Part shown: in pieces, positions 34,157 to 43,110 of the stretch
How the letters are laid out: each line of letters begins with the position of its first letter
Position numbering within the stretch: the first letter of the stretch is position 1
Source: Helicobacter_J cappadocius
GTDB lineage: Bacteria; Campylobacterota; Campylobacteria; Campylobacterales; Helicobacteraceae
Length of the DNA stretch: 64,000 nt
Assembly (NCBI RefSeq): GCF_030686155.1
Contig: NZ_JAUPEV010000001.1
Location: 186,001 to 250,000, forward strand
Direction of reading: 5' to 3'
The notes under the pieces: generated by a model
What the model was told of the DNA's origin: nothing
The model's database searches: none
The model's input: only the letters and a program-made list of their open reading frames with translations
Made by a program: the position numbers and the translations under genes

Positions 34157-36267
34157 TTTTTGCAGATGACCTCTAGGAAGGAGTTGATACCTTGATTTTT
34201 TCGGATGCCTTCATAAATATTTCTAATAAATTCTTTGTTTTGTTTTAGATTTTGCTTAGTTTCTTTATTGCTACTGAGCAAAATACGAGCTTTTTTAAGG
34301 TAGTCATCCTCGTTAAAAGCTACATAAGAAACCTCTTGTAATAATATCTTTTTAAAAAAATCTAATGAGATACCTTGATTTTTACATTCTATCTCTATGG
34401 TTTTTAGATTATTATTTACCCAGTCTTCAAGCCTTTTTGTTCTGTCTTGAAGACTTTCTTTGGAAAGCGTTAGAATCATTCCGCCTTTTGCATTGAATTC
34501 GATTTTGCTTTCTCCTTGTTGCATTGGAAAGCTATCAGGCCAAAAATCGATAATATGTCCGTAGATTGAACTATTGACATAGCCAGGAAAATAAAACCTC
34601 TCAAGCATACTGGGATTGATAGAAGCAATTTTTTCTTTTATTTGATGGACATTTCCGTTTCCACAGGCTAAAAAGATGGTATCGCAATATTCTTCCATAA
34701 GGGTTATGAGCATTTGAAGATAGGCAATAGAATCAATTTTTGTCAAACGACCTATGAGACCTAATATGATTTTATTTGAAGGGTATTTTTTACGTTCATT
34801 TTGAATGATCTCAATGGGAATGAATGGGTTATAAAATTTCTTATCCATTTTTACATTCACACCTATGAATTCATAACCTTCGTGTTTGACTAAAGTAGAG
34901 TTCCCGCAAATGTGAGTGATTTTTACATCAATTTGAGGAATATCATAGACAAAATTTCCATGACTCCAAAAGATTTGAGTCATAGCTACCCTAGAAGCTA
35001 GAATAAAGTCACTGATGCCATATCCATTGTTGGGACTGATGAGTATATCCACGCCATCTGTAACCATTTTTTCTAAAATACATAGAGCCTTTGCCAAATG
35101 TGAGTTGTAATAGCCATCGCGATTGAAGTTAGAAGCTATATCAATCACTTCAATCCCTAAATCTTCATAGCTTTTTTTTATCACAGCATCATCATCGCTT
35201 TTTTCTATGATTGACATATTATAGATTTTGATTTCATAGGATTCTTTAAAAGAGCTATTTTCTAGCAAATCTTTCAAGAAGCTATATTCAACTTTGTATG
35301 GGGAGTTTTCTACAAGTCTATCACGTAAGAATGCAATGATTTTTTTGGGTTTTTTGATAAGTTTTGGTTTTGGAAGATTAAAAATCTGTGAAAATTTCTC
35401 ATAAACTAAAGTTGCTTTTTGAGAAATATTTTTGTTGAAGTCTTTCCATTGTTCTTGTGAAGTGAAGCTATTGCCACACATATGGTAGATAAAAAAATGT
35501 ACATACAATGCTTCGTCAATTTTCTTAGAATCTGAAGCGTCAAGTAATGTATAGAATATTTTCTCCCAAAGAGGATAGAGTCTGAGCCAGTCGCGATGGT
35601 TGAAAAAATGTTTCACATTCCAAAATACCTGCAATTGCCAGTTAAATAGCGATCGTCTGCGTTTTGCTTCTAAGGATAAAAAACAAGATATTTCTAAAGG
35701 TTCGCTGATGGCTTGAATAAAGATTTCAAAAGGAATTTCTAATTTTTGAAAAAAATTTAAAATAAAACTCGCTGACTTGTTGGCAGAATGGATTTGCATA
35801 TCTATAAGAGAGATATTTTTGATATAGTGCTTGATTCCCTCATCTTTTTTTCCAGCAAGTATTCTAGCGATACTTCCTAGTTCTATGAGCATAATATTTT
35901 CTTCTTCATTTACTCCATTTTTTCCAAAGAGATTACTATCTGCAATTTGAATAAGATTTTCAAATCTTTTGTCTTCTTTTTCGTCAATAAACAAATACAG
36001 GATCATATACAAAGGGGAAACAATATCTCCTTTTGAGAATATTAAATCATATATCTTGTTTTTGAACAAGCCACAGAAGTCATCTATTTCATTGTTTTCT
36101 ACTCCTTGTTTTGAATCAAAAATATCTTTTATATCTTTCAAGGGAGTATTTTCAATCAAATTCAAAAGTTCGTTGATAGCTGAATCTATCTGCTGTTTGT
36201 TGTTAGCATTGTTTAGGATATTGGATATATTTGTAATGCAATTTTGTATCAGGGGATTTGGAATCAT
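34144..36267 (-). CDS. Large putative glycosyltransferase (GT-B, GT41/HMW1C-like possible)
   Basis: 707 residues. The N-terminal ~300 residues are helical with no motif I know (LNLIENTPLKDIKDIFD, RRRSLFNWQLQVFWNVKHFFNHRDWLRLYPLWEK). The C-terminal part is GT-B-like: KKIIAFLRDRLVENSPYKVEYSFLKDLL, ILISPNNGYGISDF, QIFWSHGN, ILGLIGRLTKIDS, TIFLACGNGNVHQIK and PMQQGESKIEFNAKGGMILTLS. Helical N-terminus plus GT-B C-terminus recalls HMW1C/OGT-type protein glycosyltransferases, but the assignment is only suggestive. It starts directly after the mreC stop codon, so it is probably read from the cell-shape operon. Confidence 0.65.
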   Translation of the reverse strand: MIPNPLIQNCITNISNILNNANNKQQIDSAINELLNLIENTPLKDIKDIFDSKQGVENNEIDDFCGLFKNKIYDLIFSKGDIVSPLYMILYLFIDEKEDKRFENLIQIADSNLFGKNGVNEEENIMLIELGSIARILAGKKDEGIKHYIKNISLIDMQIHSANKSASFILNFFQKLEIPFEIFIQAISEPLEISCFLSLEAKRRRSLFNWQLQVFWNVKHFFNHRDWLRLYPLWEKIFYTLLDASDSKKIDEALYVHFFIYHMCGNSFTSQEQWKDFNKNISQKATLVYEKFSQIFNLPKPKLIKKPKKIIAFLRDRLVENSPYKVEYSFLKDLLENSSFKESYEIKIYNMSIIEKSDDDAVIKKSYEDLGIEVIDIASNFNRDGYYNSHLAKALCILEKMVTDGVDILISPNNGYGISDFILASRVAMTQIFWSHGNFVYDIPQIDVKITHICGNSTLVKHEGYEFIGVNVKMDKKFYNPFIPIEIIQNERKKYPSNKIILGLIGRLTKIDSIAYLQMLITLMEEYCDTIFLACGNGNVHQIKEKIASINPSMLERFYFPGYVNSSIYGHIIDFWPDSFPMQQGESKIEFNAKGGMILTLSKESLQDRTKRLEDWVNNNLKTIEIECKNQGISLDFFKKILLQEVSYVAFNEDDYLKKARILLSSNKETKQNLKQNKEFIRNIYEGIRKNQGINSFLEVICKKWIK

Positions 36268-37083
36268 CTATTTATTCTCTGAATTATTGAAGCCAAAGTT
36301 GCTTTGTAGAATTTTTGTGTCAATGAGCCACATATAGCTTAGATCTTTTTTTTGTGCATAAGGAGAGAGTTCGGCAGTATTATAGCCATAATTTTGTATT
36401 ACTGAAGTAATTTTACCTACTTTGATATTAGGTGTAAAAACACCATCAAGACCACTTGTAACGACTTCATCTCCTACATTCACCTTTAGCCATGCGGGAA
36501 TAAAGTCTGCTAGAATTTTTTGAGGATCGGAGCTATCATATCTGATAATTGCAGGGATTTTTTGTTTTCCAACATACACAGCATAACTACAATTTTCGTT
36601 TCCATTGAGTAAGCCCATCAGGCGATTATTTTTGATGATAGCAATTCCGAGTGCGTTTCCATTTTGAACAATCCCGAAAATCTTATTTTTAGGGTATGAG
36701 GAAGTATCTAAATCCATCCAAATACGGTCATAATCTCCCATTCCAACATAAGAAAAAGCTTTTGTGGCTATGAAGTCCGGACTTTGATAGGTTATCTCTT
36801 TATTCAAAAATTCAGAGAGTTGGGTTAATTGTGTCTGTGCTGCCTGTAACTGAAGCTCTAATTGACCATAGTTTTTTAGTTTTTCTTCATATTTTTCAAT
36901 ATTTTGTGCTTGATGGATATATTTGGTGTAAGAAAGTTTAATATCTTCTTTTGTATCAAAAAACCAAAACTTGATTTTGTCAGTCAGATGTAATGTTTGA
37001 TAACGCAAAAACTGACTTGAATCAAAGACAATAAATAACAAGGCCACCACAATAACAATAAAAGATAGTGGCTTGTATCTCAT
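36268..37083 (-). CDS. mreC: Rod-shape protein MreC
   Basis: 271 residues. One N-terminal membrane helix (LSFIVIVVALLFIVFDSS), a coiled coil (~60-100, NIEKYEEKLKNYGQLELQLQAAQTQLTQLSEFLN), then the two-barrel periplasmic region with VGDEVVTSGLDGVFTPNIKVGKITSV. It links MreB to cell wall synthesis. It follows mreB by 11 bp as in H. pylori. No mreD follows; instead comes the large glycosyltransferase. Confidence 0.93.
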   Translation of the reverse strand: MRYKPLSFIVIVVALLFIVFDSSQFLRYQTLHLTDKIKFWFFDTKEDIKLSYTKYIHQAQNIEKYEEKLKNYGQLELQLQAAQTQLTQLSEFLNKEITYQSPDFIATKAFSYVGMGDYDRIWMDLDTSSYPKNKIFGIVQNGNALGIAIIKNNRLMGLLNGNENCSYAVYVGKQKIPAIIRYDSSDPQKILADFIPAWLKVNVGDEVVTSGLDGVFTPNIKVGKITSVIQNYGYNTAELSPYAQKKDLSYMWLIDTKILQSNFGFNNSENK

Positions 37084-37094
37084 TGTTTATCCGA

Positions 37095-38135
37095 TCAATC
37101 AAGAGAGTTGATATGATGCAATAAATCGAGCTCTTCCATCGCTTTGCCCGTTCCCTTTGCCACTGCCAATAAAGGTTCATTTCCGATATATACAGGAAGC
37201 TTAACAATATCAGAGAGATACTTATCTAATCCTCGAATCAATGCTCCCCCGCCAGTGAGAACAACCCCATTTTCTACAATATCTCCTGCCAAATCTGGTG
37301 GAACAGATTCTAGGACACTTTTTAGTGCGTTGCTTATTTCTCTAAGTTGATCTTTGATGGCATCGCGTATATCTTCACTAGTAAGCTCTACGGTATTAAG
37401 AAGCCCACTAACCTGATCTCGCCCTTTTACCTGCATAAGCAAAGGAACTTCTAGTGGAGAAGCTGATCCAATTTGAATCTTGATTTCTTCGCCTGTTCTC
37501 TCACCAATTAAAAGATTGTATTTTTTTCGTATATAATCAACGATAGCAATATCTAGCTTATCTCCGGCAACTCTTATAGATTTGCTAATAACCAAGCCAC
37601 CTAGAGAAATAACACCAATTTCTGTTGTTCCCCCTCCAATATCTACAATAAGACTTCCTTGAGGTTCTCTGATGGGTAGACCTGCACCAATGGCCGCTGC
37701 CATAGGCTCTTCTATCAAGAACACTTCTCTAGCACCTGCACTCATTGCAGATTCTTTGACCGCCTTTCTTTCTACTCCAGTAAGCCCATAAGGGACACAT
37801 ACCATTACTCTTGGACGAATCAAAGTTTTTCTTTTGTGTGCTTTTTCTATGAAATAACGAATCATTTTTTCAGTTACATCAAAATCAGCAATAACGCCAT
37901 CTTTCATAGGTCGAATGGCTTGAATCCCACCAGGGGTTTTTCCTATCATTTCTTTTGCTTCATGTCCTACAGCAAGTATAGTGCCATCTCTATCATATTT
38001 ATCTGTTTTGACTGCTACTATTGATGGCTCATTAATAATAATCCCTTGCCCTTTTAGCAAAACAATTGTATTGGCAGTACCTAAGTCAATGGCTATATCA
38101 TGAGAAAATAGCCCTATTATTTTATCTAGTATCAT
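37095..38135 (-). CDS. mreB: Rod-shape determining actin homologue MreB
   Basis: 346 residues. Phosphate-1 IAIDLGTANTIVLLKG, phosphate-2 LIVDIGGGTTEIGVISLGG and adenosine motif GVVLTGGGALIRGLD are all present. It forms membrane-bound filaments that guide cell wall growth. The start abuts the clpX stop codon by a one-base overlap. Confidence 0.97.
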   Translation of the reverse strand: MILDKIIGLFSHDIAIDLGTANTIVLLKGQGIIINEPSIVAVKTDKYDRDGTILAVGHEAKEMIGKTPGGIQAIRPMKDGVIADFDVTEKMIRYFIEKAHKRKTLIRPRVMVCVPYGLTGVERKAVKESAMSAGAREVFLIEEPMAAAIGAGLPIREPQGSLIVDIGGGTTEIGVISLGGLVISKSIRVAGDKLDIAIVDYIRKKYNLLIGERTGEEIKIQIGSASPLEVPLLMQVKGRDQVSGLLNTVELTSEDIRDAIKDQLREISNALKSVLESVPPDLAGDIVENGVVLTGGGALIRGLDKYLSDIVKLPVYIGNEPLLAVAKGTGKAMEELDLLHHINSLD

Positions 38136-39409
38136 TATGCTCCTTTGTCTTTTTGAGAGGTTTTTTTCTTTTTAATTAAAAGAGGTTCGCCTGTTTTTGT
38201 AATACAATCCTTTGTTATTATAACTTCATATCCCTTTAAATCAGGAAGATTAAACATAATATCTGTTGTGAACTCTTCTACGATGGCTCTAAGTCCCCTT
38301 GCACCAGTTTTTCTAGCGATTGCAAGTTCTGTTATTTTTTCAATAGCATCTTTTTGAAACACTAAGTCTACACCATCCATTTTGAATAGTTTTTGATATT
38401 GCTTAATAAGAGAATTTTTTGGTTTAGTGAGAATATCAATCATTGCCTCTTTTGTGATTTCTTGGAGTGTAGTGATAACGTGCAATCTTCCGATAAGCTC
38501 AGGAATAAGTCCATAGCTTACCAAATCTTCAGGTTCTACAAGACTGAGTACATCATCTTGTTCTAATTTGGTTTTCTTTTGACTGCCAAATCCCAAAATA
38601 TTATTACTAGAACGTTTTTTAATAATATCAGTTAAACCTTCAAATGCACCTCCACAAATAAATAAAATATTACTAGTATCGATTTGTATGAATTCTTGAT
38701 TGGGATGTTTCCTGCCACCTTTTGGTGGAATATTTACAACACTTCCTTCAATAATTTTTAGGAGAGCTTGTTGTACTCCTTCACCTGATACATCTCTTGT
38801 TATAGATCGATTTTCTGATAATCTTGATATTTTGTCGATCTCGTCAATAAACACAATTCCTCTTTGGGTTTTTTCTACATCTTCATCGGCAGCTTGAAAT
38901 AGTCTTGTAAGAATATTTTCTACATCTTCGCCGACATAACCAGCTTCTGTGAGACTTGTTGCATCACAAATTGCAATAGGTATGTCTAAAAATTTTGCTA
39001 GTGTTTGTGCCATTAGAGTTTTGCCACTGCCTGTTGGACCGATGAGTAAAATATTTGATTTTGATATTTCCACATCATTATCCACATCTTCTATAATACT
39101 ATCTCTGCTCAATATTCTTTTGTAGTGGTTATACACAGCTACAGAAAATACTTTTTTGGCATTTTCTTGCCCGATAACATATTCATCTAGTGTTTTTTTA
39201 AGCTCTTTTGGAGAAAGAGGTTTTTCCAAGAGAGTTTTTTTACTCTGAAGCAACTGGTTAAAATCTTCATTGCCAAAAATATGATCGTATAAAGATTTAA
39301 TGCAATAATGGCAAATAAATGCCTCTTTGCCACCTTTTGTGCCATTTAGAATAAACCGATCCTCTGATTCTTTATTACCACAAAAATCACAAATTCTTTT
39401 TCTATTCAT
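38135..39409 (-). CDS. clpX: ATP-dependent Clp protease ATP-binding subunit ClpX
   Basis: 424 residues. N-terminal zinc finger CDFCGNKE...CHYCIKS (Cys4), Walker A GPTGSGKTLMAQTLA, pore loop GYVGED, Walker B VFIDEIDK, RKH loop GGRKHPNQEF and sensor GARGLRAIVEE. Unfolds substrates for ClpP. Overlaps lpxA by 8 bp. Intact. Confidence 0.97.
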   Translation of the reverse strand: MNRKRICDFCGNKESEDRFILNGTKGGKEAFICHYCIKSLYDHIFGNEDFNQLLQSKKTLLEKPLSPKELKKTLDEYVIGQENAKKVFSVAVYNHYKRILSRDSIIEDVDNDVEISKSNILLIGPTGSGKTLMAQTLAKFLDIPIAICDATSLTEAGYVGEDVENILTRLFQAADEDVEKTQRGIVFIDEIDKISRLSENRSITRDVSGEGVQQALLKIIEGSVVNIPPKGGRKHPNQEFIQIDTSNILFICGGAFEGLTDIIKKRSSNNILGFGSQKKTKLEQDDVLSLVEPEDLVSYGLIPELIGRLHVITTLQEITKEAMIDILTKPKNSLIKQYQKLFKMDGVDLVFQKDAIEKITELAIARKTGARGLRAIVEEFTTDIMFNLPDLKGYEVIITKDCITKTGEPLLIKKKKTSQKDKGA

Positions 39410-40211
39410 CTAATACACCTTTTTTAATGGGAATACCTCGTTGTGATTGTAGTATAAAATTACATATTTTTGACACATATTGATTTTGAGGATTTTCATC
39501 AAGTTCTTTTTGAACCAACTCTCTCATGGGTGCTGAACCAGAAAAGATTCTTTTGTAGAGTTTGCTAATAAAATCAATATCCTCACGAGAAAAAAGCTTT
39601 CTCATTCTGTGTTTATTAAGTCCTCTGATAACAGCTCTGTTGCCTTCTGCCATGCAAAATGGTGGAATATCTTGTGTTAGAGCACTTCCTCCTGCAATCA
39701 TTGCTCCATCTCCTATGTGTACAAACTGATGCACAGGAGTCATTCCGCCAATATTTACATAATCCCCCATTTCAACATGTCCGCCTAATGTTGCATTGTT
39801 AGCAAGAATACAATGATTTTTGATAATACAGTCGTGTGCAACATGAACAAATGCCATCAAGAGATTTTCATTTCCTATGATAGTTTTGCTAAGACCACCT
39901 TTTGTGCCGGGATTTATCATACAATGTTCTCGAATCAGATTTTTATCACCGATGATGAGTTCGACTTCTTCTCCGTCATATTTTAAATCTTGGGGAATAG
40001 TTCCTAATACTGCATACGGAAATATAGTGTTGTTTTGTCCAAGTTTTGTATTTCCTATGATTGTTACATTGTTATAAAGTTTGCTTCCATCCCCTATTTC
40101 AACATTTTCACCGATGACACAAAAATCCCCTATTTCAACATTTTCACCGATTTTAGCACCTTCTTTAATAATAGCGGTAGCGGCTATCATCTTCTTATCT
40201 GGATTTGCCAT
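39402..40211 (-). CDS. lpxA: UDP-N-acetylglucosamine acyltransferase
   Basis: 269 residues of left-handed beta-helix hexapeptide repeats (e.g. IGENVEIGDFCVIG). First step of lipid A synthesis, adding a 3-hydroxyacyl chain to UDP-GlcNAc. MAFVHVAHDCII holds the catalytic His region; GLNKHRMRKLFS begins the C-terminal helical domain. A 36-bp tandem duplication near its 5' end encodes IGENVEIGD twice, one extra double coil. Lies between fabZ (2 bp gap) and clpX. Confidence 0.96.
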   Translation of the reverse strand: MANPDKKMIAATAIIKEGAKIGENVEIGDFCVIGENVEIGDGSKLYNNVTIIGNTKLGQNNTIFPYAVLGTIPQDLKYDGEEVELIIGDKNLIREHCMINPGTKGGLSKTIIGNENLLMAFVHVAHDCIIKNHCILANNATLGGHVEMGDYVNIGGMTPVHQFVHIGDGAMIAGGSALTQDIPPFCMAEGNRAVIRGLNKHRMRKLFSREDIDFISKLYKRIFSGSAPMRELVQKELDENPQNQYVSKICNFILQSQRGIPIKKGVLDE

Positions 40212-40213
40212 AG

Positions 40214-40669
40214 TTATTCCTTTTTTGCATCTGCAACCATCGCTTTGATTTCAGCTTCAGCAACCACTTTATCTTCTACAAGTGTTTTGCATTCAAGCTG
40301 CCACACAGTTCCTTTGTGCTTTATAACATTTATTTCATATTCTAGCTTATCTCCTGGTGTTACAGGTATGCGAAATTTTACCCTATCAATTGTCATAAAA
40401 TAAACCACCTTGTTTTCAGCCATACTCAGATCATCTCCCCACGTACTAACAAATGCCAACAATCCACCAGCTTGAGCCATTCCTTCAACAATCATCACTC
40501 CTGGATAGATGGGTTGATTTGGAAAATGTCCCAAAAATACTTCTTCATTTGCGGTGATATTTTTGTATGCTTTGATACTTTTTCCTGTTATGATATCAGT
40601 TACTCTATCAACCAAAAGCATAGGGTATCTGTGTGGAAGTATTTTTTTGATTTTGTTTATATCCATCAT
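40214..40669 (-). CDS. fabZ: 3-hydroxyacyl-ACP dehydratase FabZ
   Basis: 151 residues, hotdog fold. Catalytic His in FLGHFPNQPIYPGVM and Glu in IVEGMAQAGG are visible. Dehydrates 3-hydroxyacyl-ACP in fatty acid synthesis and competes with LpxA for the same pool. First gene of the fabZ-lpxA-clpX-mreBC run, with an extended -10 (TGCTAAAAT) at 40705-40713 on the - strand. Confidence 0.96.
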   Translation of the reverse strand: MMDINKIKKILPHRYPMLLVDRVTDIITGKSIKAYKNITANEEVFLGHFPNQPIYPGVMIVEGMAQAGGLLAFVSTWGDDLSMAENKVVYFMTIDRVKFRIPVTPGDKLEYEINVIKHKGTVWQLECKTLVEDKVVAEAEIKAMVADAKKE

Positions 40670-40704
40670 TTTTTAAACCTCAATTTTTGATAATCTTTGA
40701 TGTG

Positions 40705-40713
40705 ATTTTAGCA
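40705..40713 (-). promoter_or_regulatory. Extended -10 promoter of the fabZ operon
   Basis: TGCTAAAAT on the - strand, about 36 bp before the fabZ ATG. Same extended -10 type as the CRISPR repeats. Confidence 0.5.
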
Positions 40714-40726
40714 AAATATCTTTTAA

Positions 40727-41887
40727 TTACAAATTTTCGATTACTCTAAAAATAATCTCTTCTTGAAAGATGCTTTTAATATTTATTCGGAGGCTTTCTG
40801 TATAGATTTCATCTATTATAATAATGGGATTGATACTATCATCTCCACATAAAAAATTCCTAAAAAATATTTCATCATCATATTTTGGAGGATTGTATAA
40901 AAGCTCTTTGATGTTTTTATACGAGGTGTTTAAGATCATATTGAATATATCTAAATGAACAAAAACACTATCATCTTTTTTGCTATAGCCAATTAGATAT
41001 TTGTGAATAGGAGCATTTTTGTATTCAAAGGCTTGTTTTTCGAGGTTATAAAATTTTGAAGTATTCTCAAAAATATTTGGTTTTATCCAAAAGATAGGAC
41101 CTGTTCTTGCATCTTTTTTGTTTTGGGATTTTGCAATAATATAACTAGGCATATGATTTCCTCCTCTTTCAACTTTTGCACTTAATAATCTCCAAACCAT
41201 ATATTTTCTTTGAGTAAGAATATATTCTTTGTTGTATTTTTCAAGTTCATTTCGAAGAGAGAAAATATCTCTTCTCTCTTCGATACTTCCAGGAAGAATT
41301 TGTGATCCAATATGACTCATCATTTCCAAAGAAAATCTTTTTTGACTATTTCTTTGTTGCTCAAGTGCAAAATTGCATCCGCAATAGTTTTGTCTATAAA
41401 GATTATCTGCTTTTGCTAACTCATTTTGTTTTTGAGTGCCTCCATTGGATCGGACATCTATTTTTATGAATTCTAATCCTTCTTTCTGTGCTATAGAGTC
41501 GCCCTGAACGTAGAGTATTTTTTGTTCTTTCATAGGGCTTGAAAGCAACGTGGTAGTAAATTTTTTTTCTCCTAATCTCTTTGCGATAGAAGCACTTTTA
41601 ATCAGTCGAATATCAAAACATTGTGTGCAACGATTACCCTTTTCAGGTTCTTTTTCCAATCCTCTGACCCCATCAAACCAATTTTCTGTGTCATATTCTC
41701 CTTCAATGAGCTGGATTCCTAGCATATCACAACTTCTTTTTACATCTGAAAGTCTTAAATCATGTTCGCTTTTTGGATGAATATTTGGATTATAAAAAAA
41801 TCCTACGAAACTTTCATGGGGATAAATTTTTGTTAATTCGCTTAGAAAATAATGACTATCAACAGAACAACAAATATGAACAAGCAT
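40727..41887 (-). CDS. queH: Epoxyqueuosine reductase QueH with long C-terminal region
   Basis: 386 residues. Iron-sulfur ligands of the QueH family are visible: Cys6-Cys7 (HICCSVDS) and Cys87/Cys90 (RCTQCFDIRL); YCGC (169/171) follows. It reduces epoxyqueuosine to queuosine in tRNA. The catalytic domain ends near residue 190; about 190 further residues (MVWRLLSAKVERGGNHMPSYIIAKSQ... DIFNMILNTSYKNIKELLYNPP) have no motif I recognise and contribute half the protein. Confidence 0.88.
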   Translation of the reverse strand: MLVHICCSVDSHYFLSELTKIYPHESFVGFFYNPNIHPKSEHDLRLSDVKRSCDMLGIQLIEGEYDTENWFDGVRGLEKEPEKGNRCTQCFDIRLIKSASIAKRLGEKKFTTTLLSSPMKEQKILYVQGDSIAQKEGLEFIKIDVRSNGGTQKQNELAKADNLYRQNYCGCNFALEQQRNSQKRFSLEMMSHIGSQILPGSIEERRDIFSLRNELEKYNKEYILTQRKYMVWRLLSAKVERGGNHMPSYIIAKSQNKKDARTGPIFWIKPNIFENTSKFYNLEKQAFEYKNAPIHKYLIGYSKKDDSVFVHLDIFNMILNTSYKNIKELLYNPPKYDDEIFFRNFLCGDDSINPIIIIDEIYTESLRINIKSIFQEEIIFRVIENL

Positions 41888-41896
41888 TTTTAATCC

Positions 41897-41989
41897 TTAT
41901 TTTTTTAATACAAAATATATATAAGCACCTATTCCAACTATAAATACCAAAACCAAAAATACCAATAACAAGATGTCTAAAAAATCCAT
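41897..41989 (-). CDS. 30-residue membrane peptide between rlmN and queH
   Basis: MDFLDILLLVFLVLVFIVGI then GAYIYFVLKK: one hydrophobic helix of ~20 residues with a short acidic N-terminus and a Lys-Lys end, so probably inserted with the C-terminus in the cytoplasm. The ATG overlaps the rlmN stop (TGATG) and follows AAGGAA by six bases, strong signs of coupled translation. Function unknown; the size suits a small regulator of a membrane protein. Confidence 0.65.
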   Translation of the reverse strand: MDFLDILLLVFLVLVFIVGIGAYIYFVLKK

Positions 41990-43110
41990 CACAATTCCTT
42001 ATTTTTAAATGTTCCACGTGGAACATTTGGGGATTGAGTCTCTAAAATATTTTTTTCTCTGAGCTGCCCACAAGCTGCACTAATATCAATACCTTTAGAT
42101 TCTCTAATGGTACAGAGAAGACCTTTATTTGTAAGAAAATCTGCAAATTTTCGTACCTGCATTATTTCAGGTCTTTGAAATTCTGATCCTTCGTGAGGAT
42201 TAAATAGAATAAGATTTACCTTTGCTTTGATTCCATCTAGAAGCTTCAGTAATTTTTTTGCACTCGCAAGATCATCATTTATATTTTTGATAACTAGATA
42301 TTCAAACATTACTCTTTTTCTAGCATCAACAGGAAAAGTTTTTACCGCACTGATAACACTTTGTATATTATAGGCTTTGTTCATTGGAATAAGCTGACTA
42401 CGAAGTGTATCATCAACTGCATGTAGCGATATAGCCAATTGAACTCCTAACTCCATTTTACCTAATTGGGTGATTTTTGGAGCAATACCGCTTGTAGATA
42501 TGGTTTGCCTTCTTGCAGATATGGATAGTCCATCTAGTTCGCTCAATATTTTTATAGCTTGACTGACATTTTGTAGATTATCCAGAGGTTCTCCCATACC
42601 CATATAAACAATATTCACTCTTTTTTCTGGCGGAATATCATTGTCTTTTTTGAGTTGAACAACTTGTTCTACAATTTCTCCACTACTTAGGTTTCGAACA
42701 AATCCCCCCTTTGCTGTATAGCAAAAAGCACAACCAACCTTACATCCAACTTGACTTGATAGGCAAAAAGTCCATTTTTCACTTTCAATGATTTTGCCAT
42801 TTTCATCTTGTTTTTTATCTCTCATTTTTATAAAAACGCTTTCAAAACTCAATCCATCGTTAGTTCTAAAAAGATATTTCTTAGTGCCATCTTTGCTTGT
42901 TTGAATTTGGATGATTTCAAGATTTTTTATTTGATATTCATTTTCTAATTTTTCCCTCATTTCTTTTGGAAGATTTTGCATTTTAGAAAAATCGTTTTCA
43001 TATTTTATATAAAGCCAATTATAAATTTGTTTGGCACGAAAAATTGGCTGAAGGAGTTGTTCTAATTCTTCTAGCCTATAATCATAGATATTTTTTTTGA
43101 TTTCTATCAT
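41989..43110 (-). CDS. rlmN: Dual-specificity RNA methyltransferase RlmN
   Basis: 373 residues, radical SAM. Cys123, Cys127 and Cys130 in VGCKVGCAFCYTAKGG bind the 4Fe-4S cluster; the conserved late Cys is in ISAACGQLRE. It methylates A2503 of 23S rRNA and A37 of some tRNAs. The C-terminal tail encodes SPNVPRGTFKN because an exact parS-like palindrome lies inside the gene. Overlaps the upstream nucleosidase-like gene by 4 bp. Confidence 0.95.
   Translation of the reverse strand: MIEIKKNIYDYRLEELEQLLQPIFRAKQIYNWLYIKYENDFSKMQNLPKEMREKLENEYQIKNLEIIQIQTSKDGTKKYLFRTNDGLSFESVFIKMRDKKQDENGKIIESEKWTFCLSSQVGCKVGCAFCYTAKGGFVRNLSSGEIVEQVVQLKKDNDIPPEKRVNIVYMGMGEPLDNLQNVSQAIKILSELDGLSISARRQTISTSGIAPKITQLGKMELGVQLAISLHAVDDTLRSQLIPMNKAYNIQSVISAVKTFPVDARKRVMFEYLVIKNINDDLASAKKLLKLLDGIKAKVNLILFNPHEGSEFQRPEIMQVRKFADFLTNKGLLCTIRESKGIDISAACGQLREKNILETQSPNVPRGTFKNKEL
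42010..42025. promoter_or_regulatory. parS-like site 1, inside rlmN
   Basis: TGTTCCACGTGGAACA, a perfect 16-bp palindrome of the parS type (general consensus TGTTNCACGTGAAACA and its symmetric variants), extended to 22 bp by AAA/TTT flanks (42007-42028). ParB would bind it for chromosome segregation. About 23 kb from the origin, the expected range. Confidence 0.85.
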
